DNA from: Planctomycetota bacterium
GTDB lineage: Bacteria; Planctomycetota; Planctomycetia; Pirellulales; Pirellulaceae
DNA: 64,000 bases
NCBI GenBank assembly: GCA_024276655.1
Contig: JAJRWU010000075.1
Location: 1 to 64,000, forward strand
Direction of reading: 5' to 3'
The translations under genes were made by a program, and so were the position numbers. Under the pieces are notes generated by a model that was not told where the DNA came from, made no database searches, and saw nothing but the letters and a program-made list of their open reading frames with translations. Shown piece after piece: positions 46,347 to 54,730 of this stretch; within the stretch, counting starts at the first letter, position 1; each line of letters opens with the position of its first letter.

Positions 46347-46566
46347 GAAAACATTCTGACGTACGCAGCCCGCGCCGGCAAGGTTCAGGGAGCCGATATC
46401 TATTTTATGGTTTTTTTGAGGCCCCCCATTTCGGTAGTAACACGGCCGGCGGCGCGTGCTCCCGCTGGAGGTGAAGAACGTGTGGCGGTACAAAGAGTAG
46501 CGCAGAGAGATGTCTGATCTTGGAGCAAACCCAGCGTATCAACCCTCGCAGAGGAGCCGCAGCGTT

Positions 46567-47253
46567 ATGTCGTCGGACGTCAACGATTACGAACCGGGAG
46601 TCTTGCGGATTTTCCAATCCAAAGGGGAAACGAAGGCCTATTACAACAAAATCGCCAAGGTGTACGATCTTCTGGCGGAACGCTCCGAACAGCCAATGCG
46701 GGAGAAGGGTTTGCAAAAACTGGCCCCGCGACCGGGCGAACATATTTTGGAGGTGGGATTCGGCACCGGGCATAGTCTGGTTGAACTGGCGCGGGCGGTG
46801 GGTCCGACCGGCAAGATCTTCGGCGTCGATATTTCCGAGGAAATGGTGACACTCACCAGCGAGTTACTCCAACGCGAAGGTTTGTCTGATCGGGTGGAGC
46901 TGATCTGCGGCGACGCTGAAACACTACCTTACGACGACAACTCACTGGATGGCGTCTTCACCAGCTTCACATTTGAGTTGTTCGACACCCCCGAAATCCC
47001 CCAGGTTTTGGCCGAATGGAAACGCGTGCTCAAGCCGCGAGGGCGTTTGGTGGTCGTGGCGCTCTCGAAAGAAGGCAAGCAGGGCATCACCATGAAGGCC
47101 TATGAATGGACGCACAAACATTTCCCCAACCTGATGGACTGCCGCCCCGTTTTCGTGCGGCGCGCCATTGAAGCAGCCGGTTTCGAGATCCGGCAGGTAG
47201 ACCTCGAACATATGTGGGTCGTGGTCGAGATCGTGCTAGCGGTCAAGCCGTAA
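46567..47253 (+). CDS. class I SAM-dependent methyltransferase (UbiE-like)
   Basis: 228 residues from the ATG at 46567 (MSSDVNDYEPGVLRIFQSKG), with GAGGAG ten bases upstream; a start at 46510 is possible. Rossmann methyltransferase: motif I HILEVGFGTGHSLVELARAV, acidic ISEEMV, motif II CGDAETLPYDDNSLDGVFTS, then VLAEWKRVLKPRGRLVVVAL. AYYNKIAKVYDLLAERSE resembles the start of UbiE/Coq5 enzymes. Small-molecule substrate (quinone or lipid) likely but not proven. Monocistronic, followed by a family A repeat. Confidence 0.88.
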   Translation: MSSDVNDYEPGVLRIFQSKGETKAYYNKIAKVYDLLAERSEQPMREKGLQKLAPRPGEHILEVGFGTGHSLVELARAVGPTGKIFGVDISEEMVTLTSELLQREGLSDRVELICGDAETLPYDDNSLDGVFTSFTFELFDTPEIPQVLAEWKRVLKPRGRLVVVALSKEGKQGITMKAYEWTHKHFPNLMDCRPVFVRRAIEAAGFEIRQVDLEHMWVVVEIVLAVKP

Positions 47254-47309
47254 CCTTGCAGCGGAAGCCGTTGTTTTTTTGATGCCTAGATTTTCCGATT
47301 TCAACTTGG

Positions 47310-47410
47310 GAGATAGTCCTGAATTTCCATGCCGAATTAAAAGCCCGGCGTTTTGAAAATCCCGGGCTTTTCTGAAGCACCACCGGTAACTTATTTCAGG
47401 ACGATTCCTT
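47310..47410. repeat. palindromic repeat, family A (copy 8)
   Basis: Core 47339-47372 (AAAAGCCCGGCGTTTT, G, AAAATCCCGGGCTTTT) with one mismatch; outer arms AGTCCTGAA (left) and TTTCAGGAC (right) pair. It lies between the methyltransferase and rhomboid genes. Confidence 0.75.
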
Positions 47411-47440
47411 GGCCGTCTTACCACGACGAACGACCCCCCC

Positions 47441-48181
47441 ATGTTTCCTTTGCAAACGACCATTTTCGCCCGCCACGTTCCGGTTGTCACTTGGCTGATC
47501 ATTGGCGTCAACACCTTGGTTTTCTTGCTGGAAGCCGACCTGTCCAAGGAACATCTCGAGCAGATCAGCTTTTTGTTTGGTCTGGTGCCGGCGAGGTTCA
47601 CGCATCCCGATTGGGCGGAAAAGGTTGGCTACCCGCTGCATGCCTATTGGCCGTTTCTGACCAGCATGTTTCTGCACGGCGGGCTGTTGCACATCGTGGG
47701 CAATATGTGGACGCTGGCCGTTTTCGGCCGGAACGTGGAAGACCAAATGGGGCCGCTGCGATATCTGGTGTTCTATTTGCTTAGCGGACTTGCCGCGGGG
47801 GTGGTGCATACGGTTGTGAACGCGGATTCGACGTTGCCCGTGATTGGCGCCTCCGGCGCGATTGCCGGCGTGATGGGCGCATACTTGATGATGTTTCCGA
47901 AATCTCGGGTGATCGTCGTGATACCGATTTTTATTTTCCCCTTCTTTTTTGATTTTCTGGCAGTGTTCTATTTGGGCTATTGGTTTTTGTTGCAGTTTGT
48001 CAGCGGCTTGTGGTCGCTCTCGGCAGGCTCTGGAGCCGGCGGCATCGCCGTTTGGGCGCATGTTGGCGGCTTCCTCGCCGGAACGCTCCTATTCGCACTC
48101 TTTCTGCGGCCGCCGGCCGAGCGCGCGCCGTGCCATGCCGATGAAGATTGCGTCGAGCATGCCTGGGGCCGTGGTTGGTAA
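47441..48181 (+). CDS. rhomboid-family intramembrane serine protease
   Basis: 246 residues, six hydrophobic helices. Catalytic dyad present: Ser138 in GASGAIAGVMGAY (GxSG) and His207 in WAHVGGFLAG. SMFLHGGLLHIVGNMWTLAVFG is the second conserved block with the HxxxHxxxN-like residues. FIFPFFFDFLAVFYLGYWFL is an aromatic helix typical of the group with a Trp-rich gate. The short Cys-containing tail (APCHADEDCVEHAWGRGW) is hydrophilic. Cleaves TM segments of unknown substrates. It is 28 bases before the SDH-type protease gene, so two membrane proteases are probably co-expressed. Confidence 0.92.
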   Translation: MFPLQTTIFARHVPVVTWLIIGVNTLVFLLEADLSKEHLEQISFLFGLVPARFTHPDWAEKVGYPLHAYWPFLTSMFLHGGLLHIVGNMWTLAVFGRNVEDQMGPLRYLVFYLLSGLAAGVVHTVVNADSTLPVIGASGAIAGVMGAYLMMFPKSRVIVVIPIFIFPFFFDFLAVFYLGYWFLLQFVSGLWSLSAGSGAGGIAVWAHVGGFLAGTLLFALFLRPPAERAPCHADEDCVEHAWGRGW

Positions 48182-48209
48182 GGTAAGGCATCCTTGGTAA
48201 GGAAAAGTA

Positions 48210-49043
48210 ATGAATACTTCGAATCTGTTTTGGCTGTTCTTCGTGCTCGTCATGATGCAGCCAGTCATTTCGAGGCGGCTGCTAGACGCAGCTCGCACGC
48301 TGCTGTTGGTTAGAATTGAGATAAAACGCAAATCCCGTGTGATTCTTCTCGCCCATCGCCAAGAGACCATGGCCTTTCTCGGCTTCCCGCTGGTGAAATA
48401 TATTGATGTCAACGACAGCGAGGAGGTTTTGCGAGCCATCCACATGACCGACCCCGATGTTCCGGTCGATCTGGTGTTGCACACGCCGGGCGGTTTGGTG
48501 CTGGCGGCGCTGCAAATCGCCCGTGCGATCCACAAGCATCCTGGCAAGGTCACGGTTTTTGTGCCTCACTACGCGATGTCTGGCGGAACGCTGATCGCGC
48601 TGGCGGCCGATCAAATCGTGTTGAGTCCTCATGCGGTGCTGGGGCCGGTCGATCCTCAGTTGGGCCGTTTTCCAGCGGCGTCGCTGCTCAAGTTGGTGCA
48701 AGAAAAGCCGATCGAGCGAATAGACGACGAATCTCTGATCTTGGCCGACCAAGCCGAAAAGGCAATCAGGCAAGTCAGAGCTAGCCTGCGCGAACTGCTG
48801 GCCGATAAGTACGCCGCGGAGAAGGCCGATGCATTGGCGACCATGCTTTCCGAGGGCCGTTGGACACACGACCACGCCATCACGTATGAAGACGCCAAGG
48901 AATTCGGTTTGTGTGTTAGCGATCAGATGCCCGAAGAATTCATGAAGCTGATGACGCTCTACCCGCAGCCGGTCAAGCACCTGCCGATGGTGGAGTATTT
49001 GCCGGTTCCGCATCATTCTCCAGCAACGAGAAAACCGACGTAA
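48210..49043 (+). CDS. SDH-type membrane serine protease (ClpP/SppA fold, PF01972-like)
   Basis: 277 residues. An N-terminal TM helix (NLFWLFFVLVMMQPVIS) anchors a ClpP-fold domain: LVLHTPGGLVLAALQIARAI is the oxyanion-hole strand, Ser124 in PHYAMSGGTLIALAADQIVL the nucleophile, and SPHAVLGPVDPQLG the following conserved block, as in serine dehydrogenase proteinases and bacterial DUF114 proteins. EEFMKLMTLYPQP follows. Acts on membrane proteins or signal peptides, probably with the rhomboid upstream. The next gene, CorA, starts 24 bases on. Confidence 0.85.
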   Translation: MNTSNLFWLFFVLVMMQPVISRRLLDAARTLLLVRIEIKRKSRVILLAHRQETMAFLGFPLVKYIDVNDSEEVLRAIHMTDPDVPVDLVLHTPGGLVLAALQIARAIHKHPGKVTVFVPHYAMSGGTLIALAADQIVLSPHAVLGPVDPQLGRFPAASLLKLVQEKPIERIDDESLILADQAEKAIRQVRASLRELLADKYAAEKADALATMLSEGRWTHDHAITYEDAKEFGLCVSDQMPEEFMKLMTLYPQPVKHLPMVEYLPVPHHSPATRKPT

Positions 49044-49066
49044 GGCGAGCGGGAAATACCACAGCC

Positions 49067-50032
49067 ATGAAATATCAAACCTTTCGGCTCAACAAAGAAC
49101 GATACATCGAGAGTTGCTCGCTCGACGAGGTGCTTGCGCCGAGCAGCGGCGCCCGCGACGCCTGTTGGATCGACCTGCGCCGCGGCGACCACGCTTCGAC
49201 GGAACAACTGCTGGCGTCGTTGGGAATTCATCCGCTGGCGGTGGAGGCCTGTCTCGACCCAACCCCCGCGTCGCGGTTGGTGGCTTACGGAAAATCGCTC
49301 TTTCTCGGCCTGCCCACGCAAACGCGTTGGGACGCCGAACATCATGCTTTTTTGTGGGTCGTGTGCATGCCGGGTCGGATCATCACGCTGCACGAAGAGG
49401 CCGTCCCCGCGCTCGAGATGGTGATCGAACACTACAGCGACGGGATGCGCTTTCACGGTGAAAGCACATCGGCCATTCTATATCAAATTCTCGACCACCT
49501 GATCGACCAAGGCATGGCCTTCACCCTCCGCGCTCGCGATGCGATCAACCAGTTGGACGACTGGCCCGAACAAAAAGACGAAGACGATCTGACCGAACAA
49601 ACACTGTCGCTCAAACGGCGTCTCACCCGGCTGGCGGCCACGTTTGAAGATCAGCTTTATTGCGTGGGTGTACTCCAAACGATTGAATCCGAAGCGTTTA
49701 ATATCGAAGGACTGAACGACTACTTCCGCGACGCCTTCTCACACCTGGATCACGCCTCGCGCTCGGTCGGCCGCCAACTCGCACACTTAAACGCGATCCA
49801 CCAAGGGCGCCAACTCCAACTCCAAAATAAAACCAACGAGCGGCTGCGGCTGCTGACCATTATTTCGACGATCTTTATCCCCTTGACATTGCTCACCGGC
49901 ATTTATGGCATGAACTTTCGCAATATGCCGGAACTGGGTTGGGAGTTGGGGTACTATGGCGTTCTCGCGGTCATGGCGGCAATCGCCTCGGCAATGCTGT
50001 GGGGCTTCTATCGCACCGGTTGGTTCAAGTAG
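49067..50032 (+). CDS. corA: CorA-family Mg2+/divalent cation transporter
   Basis: 321 residues. A large N-terminal cytoplasmic domain (WIDLRRGDHASTEQLLASLG, HPLAVEACLD) leads to the long helix and two C-terminal TM helices (RLLTIISTIFIPLTLLTGIYG and GYYGVLAVMAAIASAMLWG). The signature Y-G-M-N-F lies at the end of TM1. Length is normal for CorA/ZntB. Positively charged end (YRTGWFK) as expected. Last gene of a likely three-gene operon with the rhomboid and SDH protease. Mg2+, Co2+ or Zn2+ selectivity is not resolved. Confidence 0.93.
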   Translation: MKYQTFRLNKERYIESCSLDEVLAPSSGARDACWIDLRRGDHASTEQLLASLGIHPLAVEACLDPTPASRLVAYGKSLFLGLPTQTRWDAEHHAFLWVVCMPGRIITLHEEAVPALEMVIEHYSDGMRFHGESTSAILYQILDHLIDQGMAFTLRARDAINQLDDWPEQKDEDDLTEQTLSLKRRLTRLAATFEDQLYCVGVLQTIESEAFNIEGLNDYFRDAFSHLDHASRSVGRQLAHLNAIHQGRQLQLQNKTNERLRLLTIISTIFIPLTLLTGIYGMNFRNMPELGWELGYYGVLAVMAAIASAMLWGFYRTGWFK

Positions 50033-50049
50033 GCGATTACAGAGTGTTA

Positions 50050-50158
50050 CGGCGAGCGGCAGATGGAAATTTATCTAATACAAGCACGAAGCGCAAGCGA
50101 GTGAATCAGCAAACGGTCATTTCCGCGTAGGCGGGTAAGTTATTTTCCGCCGCTCGCC
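50050..50158. repeat. MITE-like repeat, family B (copy 3, shorter, inverted), with TA flanks
   Basis: Ends CGGCGAGCGGCAGATGGAAAT and TTATTTTCCGCCGCTCGCC are inverted repeats, and TA stands at both borders (50048-50049 and 50159-50160). The centre has TAATACAAGCACGAAGCGCAAG..GAATCAGCAAACGGTCATT, the complement of copies 1 and 2, with a shorter middle. TTACAGAGTGT occurs on both sides (about 50038 and 50165), as if this stretch had been duplicated. Confidence 0.8.
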
Positions 50159-50202
50159 TAAGCAGTTACAGAGTGTGGGATTCACGGAAAAAAATACGCT
50201 AT

Positions 50203-50302
50203 GGACCAGTCCCGAAATAAGTTCCCGACCGTAGCTCAAAAAAGCCCGGCATTTTCAAAATGCCGGGCTTTTAATTCGGTAGGTAATTTCGGGACTGTTC
50301 CC
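50203..50302. repeat. palindromic repeat, family A (copy 9), abutting the tctC start codon
   Basis: Core 50238-50272; arms CAGTCCCGAAATAAGTTCCCGA and GGTAATTTCGGGACTG. The element ends one base before the ATG at 50303, so the 5' end of the tctC message would be folded in this structure. Its sequence makes a false 34-codon extension of the next gene. Confidence 0.8.
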
Positions 50303-51649
50303 ATGTATTTCAAAGGCGCCTTTCCCAGGCAATGGATCGCAGCCTATTGCCTCGCAATCGTATGTTGCTTGGCGTGCGTTTGGCCGTTGCCGGGTGCGTA
50401 CGGCAAAGCTCCGGCGGCGTATCCTAACCGGCCCATCAAGGTGGTCGTGCCGTTCACGCCGGGCGGCGGCAGCGACACCTTCGCCCGCATTATGAAAGCG
50501 GCGGTGGAGGAACATCATCTCCTTCCCCAACCATTGGTGATCATTAACGTGGGCGGCGCCAGCGGCACGATTGGCAGCCGCCGCGTCAAGAATGAAAAGC
50601 CCGACGGCTACACCGTGCTGCTGCTGCACGACGCCATTCTAACAGCCAAATACGCCGCCAAGGTGAATTATGGTCCCGAGGCGTTTCGCTCGGTCGTGGC
50701 GACGGGCGAATCGGCGATGTTGGTCGCGGTGCGCGACGACAGCCCGTTTGAATCGTTGCCTGAAATGCTGGAAGCCGCCAGCCGCCGGCCCGATGAAATC
50801 ACGTTTGCGGTCAACATGGGCGCGCCGACGCATTTCGCCGGTCTGCTGCTGCAACGCGCCTACAAAAAGGCCCGCCTGCGTTTTGTACAAAGCGGCGACG
50901 GACCCAGCCGATTCGCCGCCCTCAAGGGAGGGCATGTCGCGGTCACGACATTCTCCCTGAGCGAATTCGACCGTTTTCAGGCAGCAGGCATTCGCGCCTT
51001 GGCCATACTCAGCAAGCAGCGCCATCGCCACGCACCTAACATTCCCACGGCCCGAGAACAGGGCGTCGACGTCGTGCAGAGCATCGTGCATTACTGGTGG
51101 ATGCCCAAGGATACGCCTTCCCAGCGAGCCGATGTGTTCGCACAAGCGCTCATCGCCGCCATGCAGACCACATCGATGCGCGCCACCTTGGAGGAATTCA
51201 GAATCGATCCTATCGTTATTTCGGGCGACGCCCTGCGGCGGCATCTGCAACAGGCGAACGACGAAATAGCCGCCGTCGATTCGCGCGCGACGCTCCCCTT
51301 GCCGAACTTGCCATTCTGGATTGGCGCCCTGGCGCTGCTCACCGGCGCGCCGGTGTTTTGGCAACGCGTTCGGCGCCGTACGCCCGCCACAAAGCAAGAG
51401 AACCCATCCCAGACGAAAAAAGCGAGAACCATGTTGGCGTTGTGCGTGCTCTTGGTTTCGCTGTACGCCGCCAGCGTAACGCGGCATTGGGCGCCGTTGG
51501 GCGCGTCCACCGCGTTGTTTGTCTTTCTCACCGGCGGCGTGCTCTCGCAATGGCGCCGCCGGCAGCTTCCCACGTTGGTCGTTTCGGCGGCGGCGGCGGG
51601 CGTCGTTTTTCATCTGTTGTTCACCCAGTTATTCGTCATCGATTTGTAA
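50303..51649 (+). CDS. TctC-TctB fusion: tripartite tricarboxylate-type solute-binding protein plus small membrane subunit
   Basis: 448 residues from the ATG at 50303. Signal peptide or anchor (CLAIVCCLACVWPLPGAYG), then a Bug/TctC periplasmic domain: YPNRPIKVVVPFTPGGGSDT, VINVGGASGTIGSRRVKNEK, PDGYTVLL, APNIPTAREQGVDV. After residue ~330 comes a C-terminal part with four hydrophobic helices (PFWIGALALLTGAPVFW, MLALCVLLVSLYAASV, ASTALFVFLTGGVLSQW, LPTLVVSAAAAGVVFHLLF) that has the shape of TctB. TctC and TctB are usually separate, so a fused gene is unusual; one topology issue is that TctC lies outside the membrane. Followed by tctA. Confidence 0.8.
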   Translation: MYFKGAFPRQWIAAYCLAIVCCLACVWPLPGAYGKAPAAYPNRPIKVVVPFTPGGGSDTFARIMKAAVEEHHLLPQPLVIINVGGASGTIGSRRVKNEKPDGYTVLLLHDAILTAKYAAKVNYGPEAFRSVVATGESAMLVAVRDDSPFESLPEMLEAASRRPDEITFAVNMGAPTHFAGLLLQRAYKKARLRFVQSGDGPSRFAALKGGHVAVTTFSLSEFDRFQAAGIRALAILSKQRHRHAPNIPTAREQGVDVVQSIVHYWWMPKDTPSQRADVFAQALIAAMQTTSMRATLEEFRIDPIVISGDALRRHLQQANDEIAAVDSRATLPLPNLPFWIGALALLTGAPVFWQRVRRRTPATKQENPSQTKKARTMLALCVLLVSLYAASVTRHWAPLGASTALFVFLTGGVLSQWRRRQLPTLVVSAAAAGVVFHLLFTQLFVIDL

Positions 51650-51704
51650 ACGCCGACCAATGAACGCCGACCAATGAACGCCGACCTTTGAACATCCACC
51701 TTTG
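51649..51704 (+). repeat. 14-base tandem repeats between tctCB and tctA
   Basis: Four units: AACGCCGACCAATG twice, AACGCCGACCTTTG and AACATCCACCTTTG, followed by AACGTG. The first unit begins at the last base of the tctCB stop. Junctions read ATGA or TTGA, which overlap a start and a stop codon. tctA begins 13 bases after the array. No other Shine-Dalgarno is seen for tctA. Confidence 0.85.
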
Positions 51705-51717
51705 AACGTGTGTTGTC

Positions 51718-53208
51718 ATGCAAGAGTTTGTGTCAGCTTGTGCGTATCTTTTTCAGCCGTGGCCTCTGGCGCTCCTGGCCTTGGGGACCACGTTGGGGAT
51801 TGTCGTGGGGGCCATTCCGGGGCTCACCGGCGCGATGCTCATATCGCTCACGATTCCGCTCACCTTCCAAATGGAAGGGGCCGACGCCCTGATTTTGCTG
51901 GTCGCGATGTATGTGGGGTCGGTCAGCGGCGGGTTGATCACCGCCACGCTCCTGCGCATGCCGGGCACGCCGGCTTCCATGATGACCACGCTCGACGGCT
52001 ACCCCATGGCTCGCAACGGCAACCCCGGCCGCGCGTTGGGGTTGGGAATTACGGCGTCGCTGGTGGGCGGCTTGATTTCCTGGATGTTTCTCTGGACGTT
52101 GGCCCGTCCGATGGCCGATTGGTCGACCCAACTCGGCCCCTTCGATTTCTTCGCCTTGGTGATGACCGCGGTTGTGTTGGTGGCGTCGCTTTCGGAGGAA
52201 TCGCCGCTGGCCGGTATTTTCGCCGGCTGTTTGGGCGTGTTGGCTTCCATGCCGGGCACATCGCCTTTGGGCGAAGTTCGCTTGACCGGCGGTTTTGTTC
52301 AACTGAACGATGGCTTTAGCTTGCTGCCGGTGTTGATCGGCCTGTTTGCCTTGAGCCAAATCATTAAAGATGTGCTGAGCATTGATTCGCCGATGGCGCC
52401 GATTCCCGTCAGTCGGCGCGGCATGTTCCTCAGCCTGAGCCAATGGAAAGAACAGGCGGTGAACATGGTGCGTTCGTCGCTGCTTGGTTCCTGGATCGGC
52501 ATCTTGCCGGGAATTGGGGCCAACATCGGCTCAGTGGTGGCTTATTCGGCCGCCAAGAACAGTTAGAAGCATCCTGAACAGTTCGGCCAAGGTTGCGACG
52601 CCGGCGTGGTCGCCTCGGAAGCGGCGAATAACGCCACCATTGGCGGTGCGCTGATTCCACTCATCGCGTTGGGCATTCCCGGCAGCGTGATCGACGCCAT
52701 TCTTCTCGGCGCTCTTGTCATTCACGGCCTGCAACCGGGCCCGCTGTTGTTTACCAACAATCCGTTCGAGGTGAATACGATTATCGCGGCGTTCTTGGTG
52801 GCGAACTTCTTCATGTTCTTTTTCATGGTGGCGTCCGTGGGATGGCTGGCGAAGTTGATCTACGCGCCGCGGGCGATTTTGTTGCCCATTATTCTGGCCT
52901 GTTGCGTGATCGGCTCTTATGCGATTTACAACCGGCCGTTCGATGTCGGCGTGATGTTCCTATTCGGCGTGTTCGGCTTTATCTTGGAGAAGCGCCGGAT
53001 TCCGCTTTCGCCCTTGGTGGTCGGTTTTATTCTGGCCCCGATCGCGGAGGAACACCTGTGCGCCGGGCTGATGATTTCCGGCGGCAGCTACTTGCCGCTC
53101 GTGCAGCGGCCGCTGTCGTTGCTCTTTTTGTCGCTCGCATTTGTGTTGCTGCTCTGGCCACAATGGCGGCGTTTCCGAGCGAACCAACAACGAAAAGCAT
53201 CTCGTTAA
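51718..53208 (+). pseudogene. TctA-family transporter subunit, interrupted by an in-frame TAG
   Basis: One frame of about 496 codons, cut by TAG at 52564-52566. Large membrane subunit of the tripartite tricarboxylate transporter. Part 1 has the signatures LGIVVGAIPGLTGAMLISLT, GSVSGGLITATLLRMPGTPA, MTTLDGYPMARNGNPGRALG and GSWIGILPGIGANIGSVVAY-SAAKNS. The frame after the stop continues with KHPEQFGQGCDAGVVASEAA, then NNATIGGALIPLIALGIPGS and more helices. Known TctA proteins read straight through this place, and CAG, AAG or TCG would repair it. Start ATG at 51718. Whether nonsense mutation or error, the module is TctCB-TctA plus sulfatase. Confidence 0.85.
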
Positions 53209-53209
53209 C

Positions 53210-54610
53210 ATGACTGAGAAACGTCCTAACATCCTTTGGTACTGCACCGACCAACAACGCTTCGACACGATTGGCGCGTTGGGAAATCCTTTCGTGCAAA
53301 CACCGGTCATCGACCAACTGGTGCGCGAGGGCGCGGCCTTCACGCACGCTTATTGCCAAAGCCCGATTTGCACGCCCAGCCGAGCCAGTTTCATGACCGG
53401 CTTGTACCCTTCGCGCGTTCACAACACGCGCAACGGCAACGAAACCTTTCCCGCTTCGCCCCCCTTGGTTTCCAAGTTGATCGCCGACGCCGGATACGAT
53501 TGCGGCATGGTCGGCAAGTTCCACTTGCAAAGCTCCGGGCATCGCACCGAACCCAGGCTCGACGACGGTTACCGTTTTTGGAAATTCAGCCACGCCCCGC
53601 GCGACGATTGGCCCGTCGGGCACGACTACGCCGATTGGGTCCGGCGGAAAGGCGCCAACCTTGATGAGCTGCGCAACAGTGAAGACCGCGTGCCCACGGA
53701 GTTGCACCAAACCACTTGGGCGTCGGACCGCTCGATCGAATTTATTCGTCAAGAGCACGATGGCCCCTGGTTGCTGAGCGTGAACATCTACGACCCGCAC
53801 CCGCCGTTCATTCCGCCGCGCAGTTATCTTGACCGTTTCGATATCGACGCCATGCCCGGTCCTCATTTTCAAGAGACCGATCTTGAACAACAGCATCGTC
53901 TGCGGGAGATCGATTTCCAAGGTTCGGCCCGGCGGCCGGAAGAAATCAACGCCAAGGAAATCCAGGCTAAATATTACGCGATGATCGCCCAGATCGACGA
54001 CCAATTCGCGCGCATTCTCGATGTGCTCGATCAAACCGGCCAGCGAGAAAACACGGTGGTTATTTTCACCAGTGATCACGGTGAAACACTGGGAGATCAC
54101 GGCTTGCTGCAAAAGGGCTGCCGATTTTACGAGGGCTTGGTTCGCGTGCCGCTGATCTTTTCCTGGCCGGGTCATTTTGAATCGGGTTTGGCGAGCGACG
54201 CCCTGGTGGAGCTGCTCGACAAAACCGCCACGATTGTGGCGCTGGCGGGCGTTGCGGCGCCGGAAACCATGCAGGGAAAAAGTTTACTGCCCATTTTGCG
54301 AGGAGAGGCTTCGCCGCATCACTTGCGCGAGTTTGTCCGCAGCGAGTATTTCGATGCGCTCGATCCGCATTTCACCGGCGGAACGGGCGTGTTCGCCACC
54401 ATGCACCGCACGCGGCGATACAAGTTGGTCGTGTATCATGGCCGCGCGCTGGGCGAACTGTATGATCTTGAAGAGGACCCCTGGGAGTTCAATAATCTGT
54501 GGGACGCCCCCGCCCAACAAGCCGTAAAGAATCAGTTGCTCGCGGAAAGTTTCGACGCCCACGTGCTGCTCACCACCGACGTCGGTTCACGACGCATCGC
54601 GCCCATGTAA
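53210..54610 (+). CDS. type I sulfatase (formylglycine-dependent)
   Basis: 466 residues from the ATG at 53210, one base after the tctA stop. MTEKRPNILWYCTDQQRFDT holds the metal-binding Asp; C54-T-P-S-R in ICTPSRASFMTGLYPSR is the Cys-type formylglycine site. GMVGKFHLQSS, YDPHPPFIPPRSYLDRFD, VIFTSDHGETLGDHGLLQKG and KYKLVVYHG-type C-terminal residues (YKLVVYHGRALGELYDLEED) complete the family pattern. It has no signal peptide, so it acts in the cytoplasm, fitting hydrolysis of an imported sulfate ester. The neighbouring transporter probably imports its substrate (inference). Confidence 0.93.
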   Translation: MTEKRPNILWYCTDQQRFDTIGALGNPFVQTPVIDQLVREGAAFTHAYCQSPICTPSRASFMTGLYPSRVHNTRNGNETFPASPPLVSKLIADAGYDCGMVGKFHLQSSGHRTEPRLDDGYRFWKFSHAPRDDWPVGHDYADWVRRKGANLDELRNSEDRVPTELHQTTWASDRSIEFIRQEHDGPWLLSVNIYDPHPPFIPPRSYLDRFDIDAMPGPHFQETDLEQQHRLREIDFQGSARRPEEINAKEIQAKYYAMIAQIDDQFARILDVLDQTGQRENTVVIFTSDHGETLGDHGLLQKGCRFYEGLVRVPLIFSWPGHFESGLASDALVELLDKTATIVALAGVAAPETMQGKSLLPILRGEASPHHLREFVRSEYFDALDPHFTGGTGVFATMHRTRRYKLVVYHGRALGELYDLEEDPWEFNNLWDAPAQQAVKNQLLAESFDAHVLLTTDVGSRRIAPM

Positions 54611-54730
54611 CGCGTTGGCTGAAAGGCGGCGCGCCGTTGCGGGGAGACGAAAACCGCTCCGCCTTGCTCTCATCGCCATGCATCATGCAAGGGAACGGAA
54701 TCGGAACCCGCCGCGAAATTTCCGACACAC

